Origin: Streptomyces sp. NRRL F-525
GTDB lineage: Bacteria; Actinomycetota; Actinomycetes; Streptomycetales; Streptomycetaceae
Length of the DNA stretch: 64,000 bases
Assembly (NCBI RefSeq): GCF_000716605.1
Contig: NZ_JNXE01000008.1
Span: 1-64,000 of the forward strand
Direction: 5' to 3'
Each line of letters opens with the position of its first letter. The first letter of the stretch is position 1. Shown here piece by piece: positions 45,302 to 53,444 of this stretch. The notes beneath the pieces are model-generated. The model was not told the DNA's origin. It did no database searches and saw only the letters and a program-made list of their open reading frames with translations. The translations under genes and the position numbers were made by a program.

Positions 45302-45715
45302 ATGTCACTTGCCTCTGATGCCGTCGCCGTCCGCCGTGGCCCGCTCGTCGTCGCGGGAGGTGTCCTCGCCGCGATCGTGGTCGCCGCCGCGGCCGACACC
45401 GTGATCGCCCAACTCGCCCTGGCCGCCGGTGCGCCCGACGACTTCCAGCCCCTGAAGGCACCGTCGTACATCTTCCTGACGACGGTCGGAATAGTCGCCG
45501 GCGCCCTCGGCTGGGCCATCCTGCGCAAGGTCTCGAAGGACCCCCAGGCGCTGGTGCGTTGGCTGGTACCGACCCTCGTCGTGGTGTCCTTCGTCCCCGA
45601 CTTCCTGCTCTACGGCGACGGGGGCGCCACCGGTGTCGGGGCGCTGCTCCTGATGCACGTGGCGGTCGCGGCGGCCGCGGTGGTCACCTACCGCAAGGTG
45701 ATGCCCCTGGCGTAG
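45302..45715 (+). CDS. DUF6069-like four-helix membrane protein
   Basis: 137 residues from ATG 45302 (GGAG about 5 bases upstream); the open frame begins 180 bases earlier, but that part covers the promoter palindromes. Four predicted membrane helices: about 15-38, 55-73, 83-103 and 108-130. Short loops include KAPSYIFLTTVGIVAG. I recognise the family only as an actinobacterial domain of unknown function. It has its own AT-rich promoter with a strong inverted repeat, suggesting induction by a specific signal. It could be a small integral stress or transport-associated protein; no function is assigned. Confidence 0.75.
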   Translation: MSLASDAVAVRRGPLVVAGGVLAAIVVAAAADTVIAQLALAAGAPDDFQPLKAPSYIFLTTVGIVAGALGWAILRKVSKDPQALVRWLVPTLVVVSFVPDFLLYGDGGATGVGALLLMHVAVAAAAVVTYRKVMPLA

Positions 45716-45724
45716 GGGCACCGG

Positions 45725-45744
45725 CGGCGGGTGACCACCCGTCG
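45725..45744. terminator. Short hairpin between convergent genes
   Basis: CGGCGGGTG / CACCCGTCG with one G-U pair and a minimal loop lies 9 bases after the DUF6069-like stop and 5 bases from the stop of the convergent phosphatase gene. Confidence 0.5.
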
Positions 45745-45749
45745 ATCGG

Positions 45750-46547
45750 CTAGGCCTTGACCGTCGAACGCCACAACTCCCCGGCCTCCGCCGCCGCCTC
45801 CGGTGCCACGAGCAGCAACGGCTCGCCATAGGAAGGGAGTTGAGGCATCGCCACCGCACCCGCCTCGGTCGCGATGAGCAGGGCGGGCAGGCCGTCCACC
45901 GGGTGGAACTCGCCGATCGCGGCTGCCGTCGCGCGGCCCGCCGCCACCTGGACCAACGACAGCGCGGTCGAACCCATGACGCGTGCCGTGCAGTGCCGGT
46001 CGGCCAGTTTCGCGAGCAGCGCGTCCAGGCCCGGCCAGTGCGCGTGCGCCGCCCACTCCGTCAGGAACACATGGCCCGTGAGCGTGGTGTGATCTGCCGC
46101 GTGGATCGACGTGCCGTTCAGGTGCGCGCCCTTTCCCCGCACCGCCGTGAAGACCTCGCCCCGCCACGGGTCCGCCACCAGGCCCAGCAGCGGGGAGCCG
46201 TCCGGCTCCGCGAGGCCCAGGGAGAAGGAGCACCAGCCAAGCCCGTGGGCGTAGTTGGTGGTTCCGTCCACGGGGTCGATCACCCAGTGCGGTGCGTCGT
46301 CCGACGTCCCGTCCTCCGCGCCGTACTCCTCGCCGTCGATGCCCCAGTCGGGGAACTCCCGCCGCAGCACCGCCCGTACGTGCCGTTCCACCGCCTCGTC
46401 CGTGTCGGTGACGATGTCGGCCGGGCTCGCCTTTTCCCGGACCGGCCCCGCACCTCCCCGGTTCCCGCTGCGGATCGCCTCCGTCGCCCACTCGGCCAAC
46501 TCCACGGCCACCCGCAGAGCACCGTCCAGGTCATGTCCGTTCGGCAC
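45750..46547 (-). CDS. Inositol monophosphatase family phosphatase
   Basis: 265 residues from ATG 46547. All family motifs are visible: EKASPADIVTDTDEAVERHV, the metal site GIDGEEYG, WVIDPVDGTTNYAHG (the DPxDGT signature binding Mg2+), and the second signature near HPVDGLPALLIATEAGA. The enzyme hydrolyses a sugar or inositol phosphate in the cytosol. It overlaps the GDPD gene by 17 bases and is the last gene of the operon that encodes an ABC importer. The GDPD-then-phosphatase order suggests stepwise breakdown of an imported phosphodiester. Confidence 0.9.
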   Translation of the reverse strand: MPNGHDLDGALRVAVELAEWATEAIRSGNRGGAGPVREKASPADIVTDTDEAVERHVRAVLRREFPDWGIDGEEYGAEDGTSDDAPHWVIDPVDGTTNYAHGLGWCSFSLGLAEPDGSPLLGLVADPWRGEVFTAVRGKGAHLNGTSIHAADHTTLTGHVFLTEWAAHAHWPGLDALLAKLADRHCTARVMGSTALSLVQVAAGRATAAAIGEFHPVDGLPALLIATEAGAVAMPQLPSYGEPLLLVAPEAAAEAGELWRSTVKA

Positions 46548-47212
46548 AGCTCTTCACCACCCCGTTCAGGTCGTTGCTAATGATCGCGTCCACACCCCAG
46601 GCGAGCAGTTCGCCGCGCCGGTCCGCGTCGTCCACCGTCCAGCAGCTCACCAGCACGTCCCGCGCATGCCAGTACGCCACCGACTCCTCGCTCAGGAACC
46701 GGTGCTCGGGATTGAAATACTGCGGGCGTACGGCCGCCAACACACCCTCGGGCGGCGGAAGTTCGCCGTACCAACTGAGGAACAGCGTGATCCGCTCGTC
46801 CCGTGCCCGCACCGCCGCCATCGCCTCCGCCGCGCCGCAGAACAGGGCGACCGCTCCGAGACGCCCGAGTTCCGCGTGTGCCGCCGCCGCGACCACCGGG
46901 TCCCCGGTGTCCAGGAGCAGCGGCACCCCGTCGGCGGCGGCTTCCAGCGCCTCACGCAAGGTCGGGACGGCCGGAGCGATGTCCCGCAACTCGGCCAGCG
47001 TCAGGGCCGCGACCGACTCCGGACGCCCCCACAGACGCCGCAGGTCGTCGTCATGATGCAGTACGACGACCCCGTCCGCCGTGCGGCGCAGATCCACCTC
47101 GATCGCCGAGGCACCCGCGCCCGCCGCCAGCCGCACGGCCTCCAGGGTGTTCTCCACCGCGGCCCGGGGGGTCACCCCGGTGCGCCACAGCCAGCGGACG
47201 TCCCGCCCTCAT
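46531..47212 (-). pseudogene. Glycerophosphodiester phosphodiesterase, frameshifted near its start
   Basis: The frame holding most of the protein starts only at GTG 47175 (214 residues: RAAVENTLEAV, SAIEVDLRRTADGVVVLHHDDDL). It lacks the family's N-terminal AHRG motif. That motif is present just upstream in another frame (ATG 47212: MRAGRPLAVAHRGDP), starting with the expected 4-base overlap with the ATPase stop. The frames separate at a run of six G at 47166-47171 (C6 in the gene). Removing one base joins AHRGDP to RAAVENTL exactly as in intact GDPDs, and the 682-base length is 1 over a multiple of 3. Either a sequencing/assembly error or a true frameshift; if real, the catalytic His of HRG is lost. 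GDPDs cleave glycerophosphodiesters to glycerol-3-phosphate and an alcohol. Confidence 0.8.
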
Positions 47213-48297
47213 GCCGCCTCCGCTTCTGCTTCTACGGCTGGGGCGGTCGCGTACGACAGGGCCTGGCCGACCCGCACCCTTACGACCTCGCCGCGCGCCG
47301 GGGCCGTAGCGCCGGAGACGTACGAGCGCAGACGCGGGCCGCCCTCCAACTCCACGACCACCTCGGTGAAGTGGCCGCGGGGGAGCACCTTCTCGACCCG
47401 GGCGGCGGCGCCTTCGGAGGTGCCGTCGAGGCGGACCTCCTCCGGGCGGATGCCGACCGTCAGGCCCGATCCCGCCGGGCCGGTCAACTCCGCGCACGGC
47501 AGGGTGACGTGGCCGAGCCGTACCGTGCCTGGCGCGGCGAAGGCGTCGTCGAGACGGTTGAGGCTGCCGACGAACTCGGCGGTGAACAGCGTGGCCGGGG
47601 TGCGGTACAGGTCGTCCGGGGACGCGTACTGCTCGATGCGGCCGCCGTTCATCACCGCGATGCGGTCGGCGATGCTGAGCGCCTCGTCCTGGTCGTGGGT
47701 GACGAACAGGGTGGTGATGCCGAGGCGTTGCTGGATGTCCCGGATCTCCTCGCGGACCCGTTCGCGGAGCTTGGCGTCCAGGTTGGACAACGGCTCGTCC
47801 AGCAGGAGGAGTTGGGGGCGCAGGGCCAACGCCCGTGCCAGCGCGGTGCGTTGCTGTTCGCCGCCCGAGATGTGCGCCGGGCGGCTGTCGGCGTGGTGGG
47901 TGAGGCCGACCAGTTCCAGCGCCTCGGCGACCCGGCGGTCGGCCTCGGCGCGCGGCACCTTGTGCATCTTCAGGCCGAAGCCGATGTTCTGGCGGACCGT
48001 CATGTGCGGCCACAGGGCGTAGTTCTGGAACACCATCGCGGTGGGGCGGCGCTCGGGCGGTACGGCGGCGTAGTCCGTGCCGCCGATCTCGACCCGGCCG
48101 GAGTCCGGGGTCAGGAACCCGGCCGCCATCCGCAGGGTCGTGGTCTTGCCGCAGCCCGAGGGTCCCAACAGGCAGACCATCTCGCCGGGTTCGACGTGCA
48201 GGTCAAGGCCGGAGACGACCGTTCTGCCGCCGAGGGTCTTGGTGAGGCCGGACAGTACGAGTCCGGCGGTGGCCGTGTGAACGGTGGTGCTGGTCAC
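47209..48297 (-). CDS. ABC transporter ATPase, iron/phosphonate/polyamine type with TOBE domain
   Basis: 362 residues from GTG 48297, overlapping the permease stop (GTGA). Walker A GPSGCGKTT, Q-loop MVFQNYALWPHMTVRQNIGFGLKM, signature ISGGEQQRTALARAL and Walker B LLLLDEPLSNLDAKLRERV place it in the PotA/FbpC/PhnT group. A C-terminal TOBE-type beta domain follows (about 270-355, GIRPEEVRLDG). It energises import through the two permeases. Its stop overlaps the original start of the GDPD gene (ATGA), supporting that gene's intact ancestral start. Confidence 0.92.
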   Translation of the reverse strand: MTSTTVHTATAGLVLSGLTKTLGGRTVVSGLDLHVEPGEMVCLLGPSGCGKTTTLRMAAGFLTPDSGRVEIGGTDYAAVPPERRPTAMVFQNYALWPHMTVRQNIGFGLKMHKVPRAEADRRVAEALELVGLTHHADSRPAHISGGEQQRTALARALALRPQLLLLDEPLSNLDAKLRERVREEIRDIQQRLGITTLFVTHDQDEALSIADRIAVMNGGRIEQYASPDDLYRTPATLFTAEFVGSLNRLDDAFAAPGTVRLGHVTLPCAELTGPAGSGLTVGIRPEEVRLDGTSEGAAARVEKVLPRGHFTEVVVELEGGPRLRSYVSGATAPARGEVVRVRVGQALSYATAPAVEAEAEAA

Positions 48298-49115
48298 CGC
48301 AGTTGGAACCCTTCCGCGAGATGGCCGCCCATGATGTGCCGCCGTACGCCGAGCATCAGCAGGACGGACGGCACGGACAGCAGGAGGGAGAAGACCGCGG
48401 CGACACCCTCGGGGTAGTTGGTGACCATGCTGTACATCGCGGTGGGCATGGTGGTGTACGTGGGCGCGCCGACCAGCAGGGTGCCCTGGGCCTCGTCGAA
48501 CGCGGCCAGGAAGGACATGATCAGCGCCACCAGGATGCCGGGGCGGGCGAGCGGCAGGGTGACCCGCCAGAAGACGGTCAGCGGACCGGCGCCCGCGTCC
48601 CGGGCGGCCTCCTCCAGACTGCGCGGCACCGCGGCGAACGCCGCCGCGGGCAGCCAGGTCATGAAGACGACCGTGCCCAGCAGCTGCACGACGACCACGC
48701 CCCAGAACGTCGTCATCAGGTTCAGGGTGTAGAAGAGGGAGGCCATCGCCGCGTACAGCCCGATCTTCGGGAACGCGTTGACGGAGAACAGCGCCACCAG
48801 GAAGAACCGGCGCCCGGGGAAGTCGCGGCGGGCGAAGGCGTACGCGGCGGGCAGGCAGATCACCGCCGAGAGCAGCGTCACCACCGGTGCGAACACGAAG
48901 CTCCAGCGCACCGCCGCCACCAGGTCCGGATTGTCGGCGACCGTCGACCACCAGCGCAGGGTCCAGCCCCGCGGGAGCAGATCGGGGTAGCGCCAGGTGT
49001 CGGCGAAGGCGTGGGGGAGCAGCCACAGCAACGGGCCGAGGATGAACAGGGCGAGCAGCGCGGCCAGTACGGCACCGCCCGCGCGACGGACGACGGTCAT
49101 GTGCTGCCCCTTCAC
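48294..49115 (-). CDS. ABC transporter permease (second)
   Basis: 273 residues from GTG 49115, which overlaps the first permease's stop; ATG 49100 is an alternative five codons in. Six membrane helices are predicted, with the EAA loop PRSLEEAARDAGAGPLTVFWRVTLPLARPGI (about 170-200). It is a binding-protein-dependent importer permease of the spermidine/iron/2-aminoethylphosphonate type. It forms a heterodimer with the neighbouring permease. Confidence 0.9.
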   Translation of the reverse strand: MKGQHMTVVRRAGGAVLAALLALFILGPLLWLLPHAFADTWRYPDLLPRGWTLRWWSTVADNPDLVAAVRWSFVFAPVVTLLSAVICLPAAYAFARRDFPGRRFFLVALFSVNAFPKIGLYAAMASLFYTLNLMTTFWGVVVVQLLGTVVFMTWLPAAAFAAVPRSLEEAARDAGAGPLTVFWRVTLPLARPGILVALIMSFLAAFDEAQGTLLVGAPTYTTMPTAMYSMVTNYPEGVAAVFSLLLSVPSVLLMLGVRRHIMGGHLAEGFQLR

Positions 49116-50089
49116 CGCGTCACCGACGCGGCGCGCCGGGCCTCGCGGACGTTGGACCGGACGTACGCCACGCCCACCACCGAGGCGAGCGCGAAGACGA
49201 CGACGGCCATCACCAGGGACTGCTGGGGCTGGTTGAACGACTGGAAGGCGTTGGCGAGTTGGACCCCGAGCATGGTCGGCGCGGTCGGTCCGACCAGATA
49301 CGGCACGGTGAAACTGCCGAGCACCGCGATGGTCGTGAACGTGGCCGTGATGACCGCGGGCACACTTGTCATCGGCAACAGGACACGCAGCACGACCTGC
49401 GCGGGGCGCGCCCCGGCGTCACGGGCGGCCTCGATCAGCGCGTCCGGTACGGCGGCCAGTCCCGAGGTCAACACCAGTACGGCGAAAGGGAGGTTGGTCC
49501 ACACCTGGCCGACGATCACGCCCCAGGTCGTGTAGCTCAGCCGAGGCGCGGAGGACCAGCCCAGCGCGTGCGCCATGGTGGTGAGGGCGCCGTCACCGGC
49601 GTAGAAGGTCAGGATCGCGTACGAGCCGATGACCGCGGGCAGGAAGAGCGGAGTCACCGCAAGTGCGGTGACCAGGCGGGCGGTTCGGCCGCCGGACAGC
49701 CGGGCGTACAGCGCCACGGCGAGCCCGAGCGCGAAGACGGCCACCACGCTCACCAGCGTCACCTCGACGGTGACGGTCAGGCTGCGCAGGAAGGTGTCGC
49801 TGGTGAGGACCTCGCGGTAGGCGCCGAGGGTGCCCCACCAGTGGTCGGCCGGGTGCTGGTGCAGACCGATGGAGGCGATGACGGAGTTCAGGCCGCCGAA
49901 GTGGCCGAGGGTGTACAGGACTCCGGAGATCACCGGGATGCCGACGAAGAGGGCGACCACAAGGAGGGGCGGCAGCACCATGAGGGTGCCGACGGCTCCG
50001 GTTCTGGCCCCGTCCGGGGAACGGCGGCGGCGCGCACTCGCACCGTCCGCCGCCCCCGCCGTAGTACCCGTAGTACTCGTCCCGCTCAC
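49112..50089 (-). CDS. ABC transporter permease (first)
   Basis: 325 residues from GTG 50089, overlapping the binding-protein stop by 4 bases. An Ala/Thr/Ser-rich cytoplasmic tail of about 30 residues precedes six or seven helices (MVLPPLLVVALFVGIPVISGVLYTL first). The EAA loop is PDALIEAARDAGARPAQVVLRVLLPMTSVPAV. It pairs with the second permease. All four transporter genes are linked by 4-base overlaps, which implies balanced synthesis. Confidence 0.9.
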   Translation of the reverse strand: MSGTSTTGTTAGAADGASARRRRSPDGARTGAVGTLMVLPPLLVVALFVGIPVISGVLYTLGHFGGLNSVIASIGLHQHPADHWWGTLGAYREVLTSDTFLRSLTVTVEVTLVSVVAVFALGLAVALYARLSGGRTARLVTALAVTPLFLPAVIGSYAILTFYAGDGALTTMAHALGWSSAPRLSYTTWGVIVGQVWTNLPFAVLVLTSGLAAVPDALIEAARDAGARPAQVVLRVLLPMTSVPAVITATFTTIAVLGSFTVPYLVGPTAPTMLGVQLANAFQSFNQPQQSLVMAVVVFALASVVGVAYVRSNVREARRAASVTR

Positions 50090-51297
50090 TGACCGGGCAC
50101 CTTCTGCTGCCACAGGTTGTTCATGTCGCTGCTTGTCTGGCCGGAGTAGCCGGCGCGCAGGTTGCCGACGTCGACGCCGTTGAACCGGGCGGCCGTCGCC
50201 GCGGGCAGCTTGCTCGCCGGGATGACCGGGTAGGCGCCCAACTGCTTGACAATCGCGTCCTGTTGCTGCGCCTGGAGGAAGAAGTCGGCCAGCTTCAGGG
50301 CGGCTTGCTGCTTCTTGCTCGCCTTGAGGATGCCGAGGTAGGAGGCGCCGCCGGTGAACGTCGGGTCCGATATCTGGGTGAACTTGATGCCGGAGTTCAG
50401 GGTGTGGTTCTGGATGCCCGACAGGTACTGGTCCGACCAGACCGGGGCCAGCTCGATCTGCCCCTTGGCGAGCAGGTCGAGCACGGCCTGATTGCCGTTG
50501 GGGTAGACGCCCTTGCCGTAGACGTCCTTGTTCAGGGCCTTCAACTCCTTGAACCCGGGTTCCCACTTGGACTCGAGGGAGGCGTCGTAGCCGTCCTGGA
50601 AGGTCTTCAGCGTCTTCGCGTCGAGGTGCCGGTCGAGCGTCGTCTCGACGAACGAACCCCCGGAGCCGCCGGTGGCCGGGCTGTTGTACGCGAACTTGCC
50701 CGGGTTGGCCTTGATCCAGGAGATCAGGCTGTCGTACGTCTTCGGCGGCGTCTTCACCTTCGTCGCGTCGTACGCCAGCACGACCGATGAACCGCGGTAC
50801 GGGACAGCCGAGTTGGCCACCGGGCCGAGCAGGGCGGAGTCGACGTCCTTGAGGCCCGGCACGTTCTTCGCCGACACCTTGGTGAGCAGACCGGCGGTGG
50901 CCGCGTTGAGGGTGACGGACGACTCCATGAGGTCGTAACCGGGGTCGCGGCCGGTCTTCGCGGCGGCCTGGAGCTTGGCGAGCGTGGTCGCGTCGGCGGT
51001 GCCGTGCGCGGAGAAGACGACCTTGACCTGGTAACCGGGATTGGCCTTCTCGAAGGCCGGGACAACGATGTCCTCCCACAACTTCTGGATGTTCGTGTCA
51101 CCGCTGACGTAGGCGGTGAGGTGGTGGGCGGCGGCTCCGCCGACTGACGCGGACGAGGAGGACGACGAGGAGCAGGCGGAGGCGGCCATGGTGAGGGTGG
51201 CGGCGCACAGCAGCGCGGCGGCGCTCCGGGCGGACCTGGGGAGTCGCTTGGACTGAGGTGAGGCGGCGAGGGAACGGCCAAGGGTCCGGCTGGGCAT
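50086..51297 (-). CDS. ABC transporter solute-binding lipoprotein (PotD/FbpA-like)
   Basis: 403 residues from ATG 51297, with GGAG 8 bases upstream; ATG 51315 is possible but weaker. A lipobox TMAASAC gives lipidated Cys42, after which a Ser8-rich linker follows. The mature domain has HLTAYVSGDTNIQKLWEDIVVPAFEKANPGYQVKVVF and YNSPATGGSGGSFVETTLDRHL, as in type II binding proteins for spermidine, iron or phosphonates. With GDPD and inositol-phosphatase genes in the same operon, an organophosphate ligand such as a glycerophosphodiester is proposed (inference). Confidence 0.88.
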   Translation of the reverse strand: MPSRTLGRSLAASPQSKRLPRSARSAAALLCAATLTMAASACSSSSSSSASVGGAAAHHLTAYVSGDTNIQKLWEDIVVPAFEKANPGYQVKVVFSAHGTADATTLAKLQAAAKTGRDPGYDLMESSVTLNAATAGLLTKVSAKNVPGLKDVDSALLGPVANSAVPYRGSSVVLAYDATKVKTPPKTYDSLISWIKANPGKFAYNSPATGGSGGSFVETTLDRHLDAKTLKTFQDGYDASLESKWEPGFKELKALNKDVYGKGVYPNGNQAVLDLLAKGQIELAPVWSDQYLSGIQNHTLNSGIKFTQISDPTFTGGASYLGILKASKKQQAALKLADFFLQAQQQDAIVKQLGAYPVIPASKLPAATAARFNGVDVGNLRAGYSGQTSSDMNNLWQQKVPGQ

Positions 51298-51477
51298 GGT
51301 GGTTGCTCCGGGCATTCTGGTTCGGGGGCGGAACGCTCTGTTCCGGCGCACGATAGGCAGGGGTGCCGGTGGGGTTCGGGAACAACCGGATGAACGAGGA
51401 CTTTTTTCAGGGCGACACTTCGGCGGGCGGCGTGACGACCGTGCCCTGGGGGGTGATGGCCGAGGCTGTCGGTAGAT

Positions 51478-52200
51478 CTAACCGTTCATCGGGTGGAGAG
51501 TGGTGACGCCCGCGAGGACGAGATCGATGCCGGCGAGGAACTGCTCGCGGTCGTCGTGCCCGCGCACCTGGCTGGCCACGGCCCGGGTGAACGGGTAGTC
51601 GTCGGGGTCGAGTTCCTCCCAGGCCGTCGATACGGCGTCGAGGAACCGGGCGCGGTCAACGTCGGGTCCAAGCGTGCTGGCGCTGGCGCTGGCGCTGGCG
51701 GTGTTCGCGGCGTTCTGCCCGGCAGCGCCGAGGATGTAGTGCATCAACGCCGAGGTCGAGGTGAACCAACCGGCCTCGGGCACACCCAGCGCGCGGACCT
51801 GCCGGCCGATGTTCTCGAAGAGCCGCGGCGCCACCGGCCCCCACGGACTGTGGGAGATCTGCGTCGCGAGCTGTGTGGCGAGCCACGGGTGTTCCTCGAT
51901 CGCCTCGAACAGCCCGAGCGCGACGGCGCGGATCCCGTCCTGCGGCGTGTCCGGGGACCCGGCGGGCTCGACGGCCAGGGCCGCGGCGACGACGGCGTCG
52001 GTGGCGGCGCCGAGCAGCTCGCCCTTGTTCGCCACATGCCAGTAGATCGCCCCGGGCCCGGTGGCCAGGCGCTCGGTCAGCGTCCGGAACGTCAGCCCGT
52101 CCTCGCCGACCGCGTCGAGCAGCTCGACGGCGGCCTCGACGATGCGCTCACGGGAGAGAGCCTCCGTACGCCGCTGTGACCTGCCACTCCGCGCTGCCAT
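51478..52200 (-). CDS. TetR-family regulator (TetR_C tetracycline-repressor-like)
   Basis: 240 residues from ATG 52200. The N-terminal helix-turn-helix (about 20-65) contains LTFRTLTERLATGPGAIYWHVANKGELLGAATDAV, close to the TetR/TetR_C subgroup whose members often control flavin monooxygenases or efflux pumps. The C-terminal ligand domain carries a curious (AS)4 insert at about 165-172 encoded by a GCTGGC tandem repeat. It is divergent from the FAD monooxygenase gene; a 38-bp nearly perfect palindrome lies between them. Confidence 0.9.
   Translation of the reverse strand: MAARSGRSQRRTEALSRERIVEAAVELLDAVGEDGLTFRTLTERLATGPGAIYWHVANKGELLGAATDAVVAAALAVEPAGSPDTPQDGIRAVALGLFEAIEEHPWLATQLATQISHSPWGPVAPRLFENIGRQVRALGVPEAGWFTSTSALMHYILGAAGQNAANTASASASASTLGPDVDRARFLDAVSTAWEELDPDDYPFTRAVASQVRGHDDREQFLAGIDLVLAGVTTLHPMNG
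51676..51699. repeat. Tandem hexamer GCTGGC, 4 units
   Basis: Four perfect GCTGGC copies within the TetR gene encode an alternating Ala-Ser run in the ligand domain. Unit changes preserve frame and could vary loop length between strains. Confidence 0.8.
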
Positions 52201-52217
52201 GCGGCCATCTTGACATA

Positions 52218-52255
52218 TCTGGAGCGCCGTTCCAACAATGGAACGACATTCCAGA
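52218..52255. promoter_or_regulatory. 38-bp symmetrical operator between TetR and monooxygenase genes
   Basis: The outer arms TCTGGA (52218-52223) and TCCAGA (52250-52255) and the inner arms CGTTCCA (52228-52234) and TGGAACG (52239-52245) share the same centre at 52236.5; 14 of 17 positions per arm are complementary. It fits binding of one or two TetR dimers between the divergent starts. Confidence 0.7.
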
Positions 52256-52306
52256 GAGGTCGGCCGGATCACCGGACGGCCGTCCGGATCCCGAAGGAGG
52301 ATCACC

Positions 52307-53434
52307 ATGAACACCCACATCACGATCATCGGCGCCGGACTCGGCGGCCTCACGCTCGCCCGCGTCCTGCACGTCCACGGCATCCCGGCCACGGTCTACG
52401 AGGGCGAGCCCGCCCCGACCGCGCGTGCCCAGGGCGGGATGCTCGACATCCACGAGGACAACGGCCAGCCGGCCCTCGCCGCGGCAGGCCTGACCGAGGA
52501 GTTCCGCGGCCTCGTACTGGAGGGCCGCGAGGCGACACGGGTCCTCGCCCCGGACGGGACCGTCCTGTTCGACGACGACAGCGCGCGGGGACGCCCCGAG
52601 GTGCTGCGCGGCGAACTGCGCCGGATCCTCCTCGACTCGCTCCCGGCCGGCACCGTCCGGTGGGGACACAAGGTCACCGCCGTCCGCGCGCTCGGCGAGG
52701 GCCGCCACGAGGTGACCTTCGCCGACGGCACCACTGCCATCACCAGCGTGCTGGTCGGCGCGGACGGCGCATGGTCACGGGTCCGGCCGCTGCTGTCCGA
52801 CGCGGCACCCGAATACACCGGAAAGTCGTACGTCGAGACCTACCTGTACGACGCCGACAACCGCCACCCCGCGGTCGCGAAAGCGGTCGGCGGCGGGTCC
52901 TTGTTCGCGCTCGCGCCGGGCAAGGGCATCCAGGCACACCGCGAGAGCGGCGGCACCCTCCACACCTACGTGGCGCTGTCCAGGCCGCGGGACTGGTTCG
53001 CCGGCATCGACTTCACCGATTCCGCCACGGCGGCCCAGCGGATCACGCGGGAATTCGACGGCTGGGCCCCCGAACTCACCGCCCTGATCACCGACAGCGA
53101 CACCCCGCTGGTCCTACGACCCCTCTACGCGCTCCCCATCTCGCACCGCTGGGACCGCGTGCCCGGCGTGACCCTGCTCGGCGACGCGGCCCACCTCTCG
53201 GCCCCGAACGGCGAAGGTGCCAACCTGGCCATGTACGACGGCGCCGAACTCGGCAAGGCCCTCGCCGCCCACCCCGACGACCCCGAAGCCGCGCTCGCCG
53301 CATACGAGCGGCTCCTCTTCCCCCGCAGCGCCGCGGCTGCGGTCGACGGCGCCGACCTCAACGAGGCGCTCTTCGGTGACAACGCGCCGCGGAGCCTGCT
53401 CGACATGTTCGCGGGAGGCGAGCAGACCCGCTGA
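52307..53434 (+). CDS. TetX-like FAD-dependent monooxygenase
   Basis: 375 residues from ATG 52307; a full AAGGAGG site is 6 bases upstream, and the extra N-terminal open frame has none. FAD-binding GxGxxG is in IIGAGLGGLTLARVL, with GRPEVLRGELRRILLDSL (flavin-contact Arg), VLVGADGAWSRVRPLL (DG motif) and VTLLGDAAHLSAPNGEGANLAMYDG (GD motif). This pattern is shared with tetracycline-inactivating TetX and related aromatic hydroxylases. Activity on tetracyclines cannot be inferred from sequence alone. The divergent TetR-type regulator and shared operator suggest substrate-induced expression. Confidence 0.88.
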   Translation: MNTHITIIGAGLGGLTLARVLHVHGIPATVYEGEPAPTARAQGGMLDIHEDNGQPALAAAGLTEEFRGLVLEGREATRVLAPDGTVLFDDDSARGRPEVLRGELRRILLDSLPAGTVRWGHKVTAVRALGEGRHEVTFADGTTAITSVLVGADGAWSRVRPLLSDAAPEYTGKSYVETYLYDADNRHPAVAKAVGGGSLFALAPGKGIQAHRESGGTLHTYVALSRPRDWFAGIDFTDSATAAQRITREFDGWAPELTALITDSDTPLVLRPLYALPISHRWDRVPGVTLLGDAAHLSAPNGEGANLAMYDGAELGKALAAHPDDPEAALAAYERLLFPRSAAAAVDGADLNEALFGDNAPRSLLDMFAGGEQTR

Positions 53435-53444
53435 GGGAATTCGC

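Noticed and set aside
52307..53434. Calling the monooxygenase a tetracycline-resistance gene
   Set aside because: The TetX-like motifs are shared by many aromatic hydroxylases. Substrate cannot be inferred without finer comparison or assays.
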